From assembly GCA_947179485.1 (NCBI GenBank), contig OX359248.1:32993378-33057377 (forward strand): 64,000 nucleotides of DNA. Reading direction: 5' to 3'. Of the stretch, positions 50,325 through 63,596 are shown one piece after another. The stretch is from Allacma fusca. Lineage: Eukaryota > Arthropoda > Collembola > Symphypleona > Sminthuridae. Below the pieces are notes generated by a model. That model worked only from the letters and a program-made list of their open reading frames with translations, was not told the DNA's origin and searched no databases. Numbering within the stretch: the stretch's first letter is position 1; every line of letters begins with the position of its first letter. The position numbers and the translations under genes were made by a program.

Positions 50325-52777
50325 ACAACTATCTACATACATATATTTAGGTATCTAGTCCTGGCAACAAGTACATGCTTGAATGACCACATCAATAGAA
50401 TCGATTCCTCCTCATTAAGCTTGTAGCATCAATCAACCTGCGGTCATTTGATATTCCTGAAAGTTTTAGTGGACCTAATGAACGATAAACACTGTATGTA
50501 GATACATGCAAATGTCAGCTTAATGTAAGCTATTCACCCTTCCATCAACAAACTCCTTTCGTTTTCGGAAACAATAAAAGCATTAATTTTATTTTGCAGT
50601 CATAATAATAGCTTTTTTAGTATTCAGTCTCCACATCTGTCCATACAGATATCCGCAGGCTTGTATTTACATATCTTCAATACCGTGCTTATTATTAGGG
50701 GCTCAAGTGCATCTCTGTTGTTTAGCTTAAAAATATATAGTGGGGGATTTATTCATGGCTGAAATTCATTCTAAATTTTGGACTCGTGGAGATACACTTT
50801 ACCTATAATAATTACATATTTATATAAGGGAGATATGCAGTATATTTATACAGTTATATGTATGAATGTCCGATGTCCGACAAATGTCAGTTTGACAGGG
50901 ATGAGTCCATAAATCATCTGGAAGGAGATGGGATTGATAGTGCTAATTGATTCGGATGTTGTGTAACAATTGTTTATTGGGGAAGATCCATAACAATAAA
51001 TGGATAATCCCTGGCCTTAACCATATCAAGGAGTAAACATAACTGGAGAGGGATTACTACGAAGCAATACCTACTGTATAGGTATAGGCAGCGTTGAAAG
51101 TCCTGACATTTTTCCTCCTTTGCTTGTCAGTTTGGAGAATCCGTTGGACAAAAAGCATTTAAGAGGATTTATGATGACGTCCCGAGGACAAAGAATCGCA
51201 AGGGGAAAAAAACAAGAGTCGTTGACAATGTGGACTGAGTGAGTCAGATGAGTCAATAATCGGTCAGTCGATCAGATCAATTCAATAGCCTCGTCATTCA
51301 TCATAGTATAAGTACTGTATCCTCAAGAAAATAACATAGTATGGACACTGCTTGGCTTGAAAGAATGGGAGAAGTGGACGGAGAGTCATACTTCCTTCAG
51401 TCTAATTTACAATTTACAATTAATAAAGGTCATACATATGTCATCCTCTGCCCATGCTCACTTGACATCTGTGGGTTGAGGAAACACGGTCGGAATTTAA
51501 ATTCATAGCCAATACAGTATTCCATGATTTACTATGTCAAGACTACGTGCCATAGTTGTCATAAGGGCAGGATAAATATTTTCTGTTGACATTATTACTC
51601 CCAACTGGATTTTCAGATGGGCAATCAATTTTGACCAACCTACATCCCATATGCATGCCTGCATGTATGCATGCATGGGCTCTCTCGGATGTGTGGCTGG
51701 TCTCTCATTTTAAAACTAACTAGCGACTTAATGGAAGGTGAATGAATATGCAGTGCAGGGGGAAAAGTGAATGTGTTACTAATTGGTAGTCAGCCCTTCA
51801 GGAACAATTGTTCATGCAAGCTTGATTGTGGTTCAGCACATGAATCTATATCTATATGCAGATAGAGTACATTACAAATGTAGGTATGTAATTATGTATG
51901 TACAAGACTATTATTCATATGTACATAGGTACATGTGCATAAGGCACATTGCTCCGCAAATCTGCAATTTAATACATAAGTGAAGGAATGGCTCGTAGAA
52001 TCTCCCTTTAAGATATATCTGATCATCCTCTTACGTTGGGTCCAACTATATAAGTTGTCTCTGTACTTGCTGATGCTCTACAATTAACCTTGAAGGATCA
52101 AATATTTTGTGTGCTGTATGATTGTGAATTCAGTAACTCACTTGCGTGGAAATGTGTAGGTGCGTGCTCAATTATTAAAGCTTTTAGAGGAAAGAATCAA
52201 GATTGGAATTAGGATATTGTGGACTGCAACAGATTGTGAAACTTCTATGTATGTATGTATCTGTATAAGCTTGAGCTCCGTGTGGCTTTGGGATGAACAT
52301 CGCAATGAATCTTTTATCTGTATGGAGGCGGAAAATGCAGTCAATCAAAGGAGCATATTTAACCCAGAGCATTGAAACGTGTGAGGTTTGAAGTGTTAAA
52401 TCTTCCTAGGAAAATCTATGCGTAGGACTGTACTGTTAGGATAACTGATCAAAAGATCACATTGGTTCTGGTAGAAGTTGTCAAGGGATGACTAAGGTTG
52501 GACTCAGGAAATGATAATTTAGGTCGGGTTAAAATTCTGTTTAATGTCTTTACATGGAAACAAGACATTAGACTCGTTCATGTTTACTGTACAGAATTTG
52601 GTCACTCTTATAAGTACAGTGAATTTATAATCATACACATTATTACAGTATTTATATTCTCTCTCTCTCTATATATATATATATATTGGCAACCGTGTCA
52701 AACTATACAGACTTTCATTTGAAATTTCCAAGCCTTGACAAATCATTTTTTAGAATCTGAACAATCGAGGAAGTTCG

Positions 52778-52827
52778 ACGGGTTAGTTTTAATAGGAAAA
52801 ATAAACGGGTTAGGTTTAATAGGAAAA
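52778..52827. repeat. 23-base direct repeat
   Basis: Two copies beginning acgggttag and ending aataggaaaa (52778-52800 and 52805-52827), one mismatch. Confidence 0.9.
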
Positions 52828-55800
52828 CTTTCTCTTGGGATGGAGATGGTAAATAACTAAATTTAATTCTTTTTTTTTGTACAGTTACAGCGTATGTAGT
52901 GTAAGGAGCCTAGTAGTATAGTGTGCAGGAGTCATTGAGTACGTGCTGATTGGAGTCTTTCTGTATGAAATGAAGGATTTCCTTTTTAAGAATGAATGTG
53001 GATGCGGGTCTGTCATTATAATGTAAAATGCCGAGAGATTTAATAATCAAAGCCAGGCGTTAATACAATTTGGGTGTTTATGACTATGATTTTTGTGCTT
53101 GGGAGAAAGTATGACAAAATTATGTTTTGTGTGCAAAGTTCCTACGTGTCTCGGAAATACTTTGTCAAAATTGAGGACTAAATTTTAATGAAGTTTTGGA
53201 GACGAATTGCAGGGAATTAATTCTTGTCAAGGGTAAGATTGAGCTTGTGTGCTAAATACACACAGACACGGAGAGGCATGCACACACGTACATACATATG
53301 CACTGTATACCTTCATTCTAAAAAGAATTCCCCTTTACCTCCTCACTTCTCCATGTTCATTTTCCCAAGGTCCTAAAACAAACACATGGATGACAGTTCT
53401 TTGAGGGAGTGAGACCGTCAGAGGAGGACGGAGGTCTTGAAGAGGGGAAAAAAATCCTCTGAAATTGCCTCCCGGTATGAAGCCAGCTGGGGGCAAGATG
53501 CTAGCTCGTGGTATCTGTCAATGACTTCGGTGCTTCACATCATCATCTTGTAAAACTCATTGGTTTTCTTAAATGATAAGATTTCCCTCCTGCTTCCCTC
53601 TTTTTTTTATTATTATTCCTGGAGAGAAAGAGTTGTGGCGCTCAAAGGAGGATGACTACTATCTACAAATAAAGCAATGTGTATAGGCTGGGGAAGGGTG
53701 CAGGTGAAGGAAGGAAAGAGAAACGTCAAAGTATATCTTGATCCAAGCCAAAAGTTAGCTCTTTGCCTGTAGATCGCTCAACTCCGATAATTATTCACCA
53801 TGAAGTCGTAAAGCTTGGAAGGGACTTACACTATACAAAGTCATGTTGTTTTCTTTCAAACCTCATCCTTACTGTCTTCCTGTCTTGACAACGCCGCTAT
53901 CCTCCAAGCACTTTATATAGTCATGAGGGGCTAAAAAAAAAGACAACGTCACTTTCATCTGTATCGTTGTGTAACATAACATGGGAGCCACGAGTCAGGA
54001 AAATCCGCTTGAGGAACCTTTTCCTTAATGCTAAAGTACTATTTCCTCTCGCTCCAGCTACTATTTCCCCCCGTACTTTTATTATTATGGTTAACCTGTG
54101 GAACGTCAAAGCGGAACAAGCTACTCCTCATGTGTACATTGGGGTAACTACTGAAATTAGAAAATTTAATAGTTCTGCATGCATGTCATTAAGTAAAGCA
54201 CGGAGGAAAAATTACTTTATTTTAATATTTAAGCGTGACACACACATGGCAGCGGAGCAAATGCATATGCGAACCTCAGCTCCCGTCTATGTAAATACAC
54301 TCCATGTAAAATAATATTGGGCAAAGGCACGTCCACTGTACATACATACATACCTATATGAACTGCATAATACAGATACTATATCCCAGAGAATAAAAAA
54401 AAATAGATGCAAATTAAAACATGGAAAGAATAACCTTGGGAGTTCTCAATTAGTTTTCAAAGCAACCCAAGGATTTTTTAAAGCCCATTCATTCATTCCA
54501 GAGAAAATACTGGATTTTTTGTATGTCCCCCCCACAATAATAATCTCAACTCGAGAATCTCAACCGCATAATGTTTCTCTCCGTAATGTATGTTAAGGAT
54601 ACTGAAATGTCTCCTTCTTTCAGATTTGGAAATAGAACTGAGGCGTCTGTCATTAGTCCTATAATATTCTTGACTTTGACGGTCATTATTACGTATATGT
54701 GACAATGTGACTCTTGTGGTTGAATAGCTTACAGTATTACTCCAACTCCAGGATATTAATCTTGTGTTTGTACGTGTGTGATAAAAAAATGTTGGAAGGG
54801 AAATGTCACTGGGGGGAGAAATAGAAGCTTCTCTCATGACTGCACTTTTGTGTACAAGGTTAAGGAACAATTTTTTATGCTCATTGTATTTATGTTTCCT
54901 TCTTGCATTATTATTGCTTGTTTGGTTGCATGCATATATTTCAACTCAGAGTTAGTTTGTTACCTATACCGCTTATATGTCCACTTGCAGATAGAGACTT
55001 ACCGTTGAACTTAGTTTTTTATTCCACTTAAGATTATCTCCATGATCTTTGATTTGAACTTACCATACTGGTTCATGCTCCCTATACATTATCTCATAAA
55101 TGACCTGAGACTCGCTCAGTGACGCTCAGCTCCTGAGTCTTTCCGTGGTTCTTGTGGAGGAAATAGTCATAACTAACGTTTGTGTTTGGAGGAGCTTTTG
55201 AGCAGCAGTCCGCTGAGTAAGGCTGGGGCAGGAACATCTGGATAGGGAGCTCTATCATAATTATTTGTCATTGTAACAAACGGTGACTCCTTGTAAGCGA
55301 AAAGTGAGCACAGTAAAAAATAAGTATCTTGTGATTTGCAGGGCTGAAAATGTTGGTTCGCCAAATGTGTTTCTCATGAGGGTAGGTTTTACTAAATGGG
55401 CAATAAATCTCCTGCATTTTTCCGCTTGACGGATATTGATGGGGTCGTTGAATCAGGAGTTGTCAGAGTCGGATATTTCGCGGTTTTTAACAAGACAAGG
55501 GATGAGACTGGTGCAGGGAGGTAGCACATTCCTTATGCTGGCTTCACCATTTAATGGTAGGGTTAGTCTTAGGTTTAAGAAGCTCCTTACTGTGGTGCCT
55601 TCATATATGCTCCACACGTGGTTGGACTTGATAGTATTTGGAACCGTGTGCGTTAATTGTTTCAAGGAAGAGATTCTGAATGGAAGGTAGAATACCTGCA
55701 TTATTCATTTAATAACAGGGACTGCTATTGACTTTACTAATTAATAATTGAGGCTCTGCGGTTGCTTTGACAAATTTATGGACATTTGTTTCATCCTGCG

Positions 55801-58800
55801 TCTCAAGGTGAGGGCTCACCATGTCTCTGCTAATTAGGCGTAAATAAATCAAAAACTTTCTGTATTCTTAAGTCTGACTTAGTTAAATGGACGGAGTTGA
55901 AATCCTGGTAATCACACTCAACAAAGACTTTAGAGACCCACTGGCGGAGGCCGGTTGACATTGATGGTTTTGCAATTTAGTAATTCATAAAGGGGGCTGC
56001 CACTAAAATTTACACTGATTTCAATTCTATTTGCTAAAGTCTTACATCTGCTCAAATAAAACTGCTCAAAAATAATTTCTATTGTTTGAAACTGCGAGGG
56101 ACAACGTAATTCAATCTATCATGGGAATTTAACCACTGCCCCGTAACCAGTGTAACCACGGAGGAAGCTTGAGACATTTCAAGAATTTGTGGACCCACAA
56201 AATGTATACGTTTTTACATTATGTTGATTTTGTCTACAGGAATTTCAATTCAAAAGAAATCTTCCCTACGAATTTCGTTCGCATAACTTCTAAGACTTTT
56301 TAGAATATTTATCATTCAGATAATTTACAATTTTTTGACATGACAAATTTATTTTTGCTTCATTTTTTAAAAGTTTGAGTTCTAATCCTAGCATTGACCT
56401 ACGTATATACATATAATTATATATATATTGTAATGATTCATCTGCGCTTTATCATTTGCCCACACGGGATCACAGAGTGGAGACGATTTGGTCCCGTGTG
56501 GCTGTGCGCCGGACGTTTCCCTTTCGATGAATATTATTGAAAACAATTTATTAATATTGAAAATGTAAATTGTCAATACTGCTATTATTACTTAATATTT
56601 TATGAAATGCCAGGTCGGCAAAAGTAATGCTATGAGCATTGATTTAATCTTAAATATGCTGCGGAGCCTGCTGACTAGGACTGATCCTGTCATTCTATGT
56701 TAAGATTTCTTCGAGTAACGACGTATGTACTTTCATTTTAATATGTACCTATAGTAATTCAAAATTACGTTGCAACGTAGTAACTCACAACCAGAAATAA
56801 GTGCTCATTGTCAGTACTTTAACTATGTGGTGGTTTAAGATGTCAGGACTTTGATAAAGAGGAATTTTGTTTTGACGTCTGATGCCGAGCTCATCAATTT
56901 TCTAAATCCTTACGATCGCATTTATATAAATAAAGTAGATGAGAATAAAAGAAAATGACGACAAATAATTATTTCAAGCTGTCCAATTTGACAAACAGAT
57001 GAGATAGGCGTTCCTGGTTTGAGGGTATGAGTGTACGTATGTATGTATGTAAGCCTTTTTATGTTGATACAAATGGGGAAAGGAAAAAGACCAGACTTTA
57101 TTTTTGTATGGGCAGTAATAATGAAGACTGGGCTGGAAAATGATAATAAAGCCATAATGGATAAGAATGATGAAGACTGAATGCATAATTTTGTTTTGTT
57201 TCATGCTCAAGTTCAGATCTAGTATTGAAAAGCCTCATCACTACCGCATCCTTTCATGTGTGTGTGAGGTTAAGAGTGAAGTATCCTACAGGTTTGGACA
57301 ATAGCTCGAATAAAGCAATAAAAACCTAATGGAGGGAACCTGAATACATTAAATAATGATACACTTGATAAATTTATTCAAGAAAAATAACACACGTCCG
57401 TCCAGTCCATACCATTCCAAGATTTATTGCGTGGATTGCACTGGAACGAGAACACATATACACACTTGGTTCCTACAATTAGAAACACTTGCTGTATCCA
57501 GTCTCACACAGGACAGGTCTCATTATAAAATAACAAGATTCAAGAGGTTTAGCTTTTGTGCGAATAAAAAAAAACTATACACAAGACCTTGACATTGCAT
57601 ATGACTAACACCCACCCAGTATCTACTTGTTTGAGAGACGCGTGAAAATGTTCTTCAAACAGAGGAGCACAAGTACTTTGTTCTTACGCTCTCTCCTAAC
57701 CAAGACAAGTTAATGTGTGTGTGTATAGGGGAAAAAATCATGTGTACTTATGCGTCAAGTCAACCACTACTATGACCAAATATTAAAAAAATTAACGAAA
57801 CCTAGCTAACTATAGTAACCTTTCCCAAAGCCAATAGTTATAATATGTTCCTTAATTGTTGTTCCTCCTATCATCAAGTGAGGATATATATTGGAGAGAT
57901 GAAGAACTAGAATACTAGAGGGAAATCAAGCGTGGCCCATTGGGAGTAGATACTCGTACATGCCAATTTTTACATTATGCTGATTTAACAAATTCATACT
58001 TCTTTTACGCTTCATTTATGGCTCGGAGCTATATCTGTACAACAGCTCAAGTGTAAGACTTACACTAGACTATGGATAGGTATACACATCAAATGATAAG
58101 CGATTAGATATGCGGAAAGTTATTTGCCGTGGTAAATAAATCCAGAGGTTTCCTTTCCACATGACGTGCGTTCATCTGTCACATGAATAAAATATGACTG
58201 AAACCTTGCATCCCTAAATATACAAACCGGACAGTTGGATATTTATGCAGGGCTTAGAAAAACATTAATTGCACATAATTTGTCAGCTAATTGCAATAAG
58301 GTGTCAAATGTTACCGATAGCACTCATGGTGGTCTCTATCGTCGCCCACGAATAAACCTTTCAAACCGCACTGGATCCAACGGATCTTTAGAAGCTTCAT
58401 TTATCTCTCTCTCAATACTTGTTACGATCAAATGCTTTTAAAAAAAATAACTCTCATAAACACTCAAACTTGAAAGGAACATTTCCGCAAAGTCTAAATT
58501 CAGCATTTTATGAGTCAAGAGTCAAATAAACAAGGCTCGAGTTTCTCTTGGATATTTCCCCACTGAATGAAAACTCATGCCAATTTTGGTATTATTTTCC
58601 ATCTGTGAAATTGATTCTGATAAAAAAATCCAGAATGACACCATTTTTGTCATTAACCATGTAAATGTAAAATTAAACAAAGTACACAAAGCAAGGTCAA
58701 ATGTCATTTGTTCTTCCATCAAAATTTATATCTAGGCAAAATAAAACATTGGAAGTCAAATCTTGGTATAGAGGAGCATATCACTAGCATTGTATGTTCC

Positions 58801-60041
58801 CACCTTTGGTTGGTTTTTGTGGTTGAAGCCGGGGAAAAAAATTGTATCTTTTCAAAGTGATCATGAAGTGTTGTGGCATTATGGTCAGTCACGGCTGCGA
58901 GTAAAAGAGTAAAATTTACCAGAAACTCAACCATATACTTGAAGAAGGAGTGATGGTGTTGATGGAAGGCAGAGCCAAGCCTTTGCTTGTCATAAAATTA
59001 CATAATTAATGACTTGAATGTACGTACAATCCAATACTTGAGGAGGCTCAAGTCATAAAATGAAGCCTTAAAAATCATTACTTTTAAAATCCAATATGTA
59101 CATATGTATGTCTACTTACTAAAAAAAACAAACATGGGGTTTTTGCACGAAGTATTGCAAAATTCCAAAACTTGAGCTATGTTTGTGTTAAAAAGTAAAG
59201 GTGGATGGAAAACCACAATTTTCAGTTGCGTGTGGCAATCACGCAACTGCTGGCTGTGAAAGAAAGTTTTGATGTTTGATATATAAAGCGTGAAGAATTT
59301 AACATAATTTATTTTGTTTGAAGAGAAAAAAAACATTAATTTGTAAATATTATTATAGCGTGTTTTTAAGAATGCAATGAGACTCCAATGATTAAAAAAT
59401 TATAACATACAAACAATAAGTTCGGTGCAAGTACACTGCTTTGTTTGTGGACTTTGTTGCAAGTGTCATTTGGACTGTATTGAATGCTTATCTGTAAAAG
59501 TAGGATGGTGCTACCATGTCATTAATACATATGTATATGTAGATATGTATATCCTTGTTAGATGATAGTTGAGAGTGAATCTGGAAGCAGTGTGTTTGAT
59601 GTTCGTTGTCATGTAATTAATATTATTTTGGAGATTTCAAATCTGATTCTGTCAGACTCACCCTACTGTCCGCCACGATTGGGATGACTTGTGTCTGAAT
59701 GATTCGTGGTGAAGATTTCGTTGCTAATCCGTATGAGCTATTTAATTACAATAATTTCTATAGGATTTGCAATTCATGCTCGTTCGGCTTCAGAATACTA
59801 AAGTTGTGGCAGTATGTGTGACTGAGCACGAGCACGGAGCTCGTTGACGACATGAATTTACAAATGGGCGGCATCGTAAAACCTTATTTTCTTTTGGCAT
59901 AAATATTGCCAGATCACAGCAATTAATCTCACATTAGCATCTGCTCAAGAAACTCTATGGACTGGCGACGACGAGCAAACGATAGTCCTAAAATGTACTT
60001 CACATGCAGACACACATCTATGTATCTGCAGTAACACTTAC

Positions 60042-60086
60042 CTGCGTTTTGGCATCCGGTCTCAAATCACAAGCCTCTGCCCGAGA
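60042..60086 (-). CDS. Candidate 45-nt minus-strand exon
   Basis: On the minus strand the sequence reads catatttgcag|TCTCGG...ACGCAG|gtaagt. Both splice sites match consensus, and of the three frames only the one with phase 0 at both ends is open (SRAEACDLRPDAKTQ). The product is unrecognised. It may be an internal exon of a gene, or of a non-coding transcript, or a coincidence; partner exons are not certain. A 76-base stretch at 59662-59737 with a GTGAGT donor is a possible companion. Confidence 0.25.
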
Positions 60087-60829
60087 CTGCAAATATGATA
60101 AAATCCTAAATTACACTCCAAAATTAACCCCTACACAAGACCACAAGAGACTCCATTTGTATGCTCAAAGGCATTTCTGCTAATACAACTATATTATCCA
60201 GACTAGAATGATTGTGAGGACGAGGACATGAGTGGTCTTGAGAACGAATACTAAAATACACCTACGTGTTTTCAAATTCAACTTCAAAGGTTTAGTTGCT
60301 GTCTGTCTGTATGTACTCAAGGGAAGGGAATTAGTGTGGTGTTTGAGTTTCTGTACTCACTGTCAGATTTACAATGGTTGGGTTGCCTAACCCTAACCTT
60401 TGTCACTAGTTAACATTTTAAGCATCCCTATTAACATATATAACTGTATTTATGCTCTACTCTGACAAAATGAGGGGGAAATGGGAACTATTTTGGAGTC
60501 ATTCGAAATGCGGGTTTTGCATCCTTATTTTTGAATAACGTTAAGATTCCGCCTCTCCAAAACATTAAAACAGAACATTGCCATATTTCCTGGTAAAAAA
60601 TAAGCATTTTATAACATTCTTAAATGAGCACAGTAATTAATACAGTACTGCTGATGTTGTCATATTTTCAGGGCCCTTCCAGAAGTAGCGTCTACTAAGA
60701 TATATTAATTTGCTTTGAATACAATTCACCAACAATTATTTTGGTTTTGAAATTCCTTCAATTTCTGTATCAGCAGATTTCCCTGGCTAGGTGAGATTGA
60801 TATGCTTTGAACTCTTGTCTTTTACCCTC

Positions 60830-62195
60830 TGCATTTGTATCCGATGCATTTGTATCCGATGCATTTGTATGACAAGACATGGACTCTTCAGTAGTCTCAG
60901 TTTTGATAATTATTTCTAGGTCCTGAAACAGTTTCGACGAAGAATCTACCTTGCTCTAACAATCTCTCTACCTTGTCTACTATTGTCATTTCCTTTTCCT
61001 GGCGTAGTCATTTGTCTCGACGAATTTGGAGGACAAGGCTCCAGAATGTTGACGTCCCACTTGACGCTTCATCTTCTTGTCTGAAACTGTAGCTGTCTTT
61101 TGTTTGCGTCGTCTATAACAGCTTCAACAAAGAGTTCTTCTTCGACTAGCTCAAGTTGCCTTTTGTGAATGCCCATTACGCTATGATTCTCTTTGCGCTG
61201 ACGAAGTTGCCTCAAAGCCTTATGTTCGGTGTATTTATTTTCTAATCGTCGATGCAACTCAGCAATCCGGACATTTCGGGGCTTTGAATGGAAATATAGA
61301 ACTTGTAAGAAAGCTTGGTTAATAAGTTTGAGATGTCTCTTTGACTCTTCGGATGAATGTAATTGTTATACGCAATTATGTAACTAAGAACCAAAAACAG
61401 CCCACCCTGGTATCGGGAACTTCGCAAGGAGTAAATTTCATTAGCTGAAACTGTCATATTGGATACAGTAGTTTTCAGTAGATACCGTACTTCTCAGGGT
61501 TATCATTAAAGAAGAAATTTGGTATCAAAAATGACGCCAGAGGATGAGAATCAGTCTCATATAATACATTAAAGTAAACAGTATACAGTCAGTATTAAAG
61601 TATGCAGGATCAGTGTTTCTACGGAAGATGTGATCAGTGCTAATATTTCTTCCCAGAAGTCGGCTAAGCTCTTTTGTGTACTTTCCAAACTCTTCAAAAT
61701 ATCCTTCACTTCTTAAGTATCTACATTTAGTGTCACAAGATCCAAAAGAAATAATGGGCAGTTGAAGTCACAGCCGTCGAGGCAAAATGCAAGGATTTAT
61801 CGATGTTGTCTCCATCGTAGAGGCTATATAGAACTTGGGGTAAAATAGAGATTACTCTGTATAGTGCACCCAGCAATGCTCCAAAGTGAATTATTGCTCT
61901 TGAATTGACATCCCAAAACTTCTAAGCTTATTGTTAGATTGCAATCACAAGCAGAAGCACTGTCATTTTCAATGTTTTTCATAATTTTAACAATAGGCAT
62001 ATGGACTGCAGTCGCCGTAAATTTCTGCAGGTTAAGATCTCAGATGTGGATCCACATAAGCGTAGGGTTTCCCTTCGTTGCACTTTTTGTAGCATTCCTG
62101 CATCAATAGAGGTTACTGCAATACCCGACGAAAACTTCAGCATGGATTTCTGCACATTTATTATTTTTGATATTTGCAAAAATCAGAAGTCTTAA
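60830..62195 (-). pseudogene. Broken coding-like frames, possible relic
   Basis: The minus strand has several frames with protein-like character separated by stops and shifts: a charged helical stretch (RIAELHRRLENKYTEHK to KRQLQFQTRR, about 61270-61069), and pieces near 61979-62179 and 61640-61740. The Gln/Glu/Arg-rich helix is reminiscent of gag-type or other coiled-coil proteins, but no retroelement domain or end repeat could be recognised. It could also be exons of an unannotated gene. Confidence 0.2.
60831..60870. repeat. 15-base tandem repeat, 2.7 copies
   Basis: The unit gcatttgtatccgat is repeated perfectly and then breaks in the third copy. Confidence 0.9.
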
Positions 62196-62549
62196 ATCAT
62201 CTAGAGTTTAAAAAATAGAGGAGTACCTGCAGCGAACACCATGTACTTTAGACACTAACTTTTGCAGTGTTTCTGGGGGATCAAATCTTTGGGAATCGAA
62301 TATTTATAGGAGCGTGTTGCAAGATTTTCAGAAAAAAGTTATGATAAATAAGTAACAATTTTTGCTCAATATTTTATTCGACAATTTCAAGAATTTGTTC
62401 TAAAACTCAATAAATTTTTATTAGTATTAATTGTAAGAGCGGAATATCGACAGCGAGTCTTTATTTACATAGGATTTAATGACCTGTAATTATGTAAATG
62501 TAGTAGATATAATGCTCTTGAATTTGTTCTCCCCTGCTACTGATACAAA

Positions 62550-62820
62550 TAGAAATTGTTGGATAAATATAATATAATTACATATCCCATCAACATAAAT
62601 AGAATCTGTTCTGTAAATATACTATATTTTCATACTCTATGAATACCCTGTATAAATAGAAGCGTTTCTGTAAATGAAATGAATTCTATAAATATAAATA
62701 GAATCCATTCTGTAAATATAAAATACACGCTATGAATAGACTGTCTTCTATTAATATAATAAACTCTATAAATACAAATCGAATTTGCTCTATAAATACA
62801 ACATTTTCAACTATAAATAA
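62550..62820. repeat. Degenerate AT-rich tandem array
   Basis: Repeated variants of ataaatagaat-x-tgttctgtaaatata and ctctataaata occur about five to eight times with variable spacing. Units are diverged, so the period is not exact. Confidence 0.6.
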
Positions 62821-63541
62821 AAATCAGCGGTAGATGTGTACGTAAGAGTAGGTCTAAAATCTGAAACAGTCATCAAAATAATGTCCAATACTTGCTCAAA
62901 ATTTGAGATCTGGCAGCTCTGGCTGAGTCAAAGTGGATAGGATATTATGCTGCAGATGGAGAAGTAAACTCTTGAGAGTTTGGGCAGTCAAGTGTACGTA
63001 AAGCACAATTTCCACATAAGTTAGCCGTAGCTGTCAACTGAGAGACGTGATTGGAGTGCTAACTCCGTGCTTTATTTATTTCTCACAATGTCTTTAAATG
63101 GAGAAGGGAAGGAACATACAAAAGCACACACACATACATTTTGCGCATATTTAACTCAAAGAATGCTCTCGAGTTTAAGCAAGAATAATAACAATCTTCC
63201 CGTTTTCATTGCTTCTCTCTCACCATGAGATTATTCAAAAACTACTAAAATGTGGGGAATAGAGTCCCCTCTCAACTCATCGTACAGGGCAGAGTATCTA
63301 TCATACATTTTCCTTGTTTCACTATATAGATACACAACTTTGAGCCATTTTACAACTCACGGAGGGTAGCCCCTCTCGGAATACTAAACAAGGTAAATAG
63401 CAATAATCATCATAATCTTTTCAATTTCCCTTTCATCATTGGAAGTGTACATTGCACGATGAGTGTTATGGGGATGTGCTGATACGCAGCATAAAGTTGG
63501 GTTGTTGGTGGTAAGTTATTATTACGAGGGACTGACTCTCT

Positions 63542-63561
63542 GAGAGTGAGAGAGAGAGAAA

Positions 63562-63592
<31 letters not shown>
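63542..63592. repeat. (GA)n microsatellite
   Basis: Interrupted GA tract near the right edge. Confidence 0.9.

Positions 63593-63596
<4 letters not shown>

Larger units (their letters stand above)
45500..60000. other. Downstream AT-rich region without a supported gene
   Basis: Mostly AT-rich unique sequence with perfect palindromes (46526-46553, 50290-50324), a CATA tract (49303-49350), a 23-base direct repeat (52778-52827) and short unconvincing frames. From about 59.65 kb the sequence becomes less AT-rich and shows minus-strand splice-like signals. Confidence 0.55.

Noticed and set aside
54493..54870. 125-codon minus-strand frame
   Set aside because: No signal, domain, or codon pattern; consistent with a chance frame.
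58719..58934. Minus-strand frame starting MVEFLVNFTLLLAAV, signal-peptide-like
   Set aside because: Start context is weak (T at -3) and the rest of the frame has no coding character; kept only as a note.
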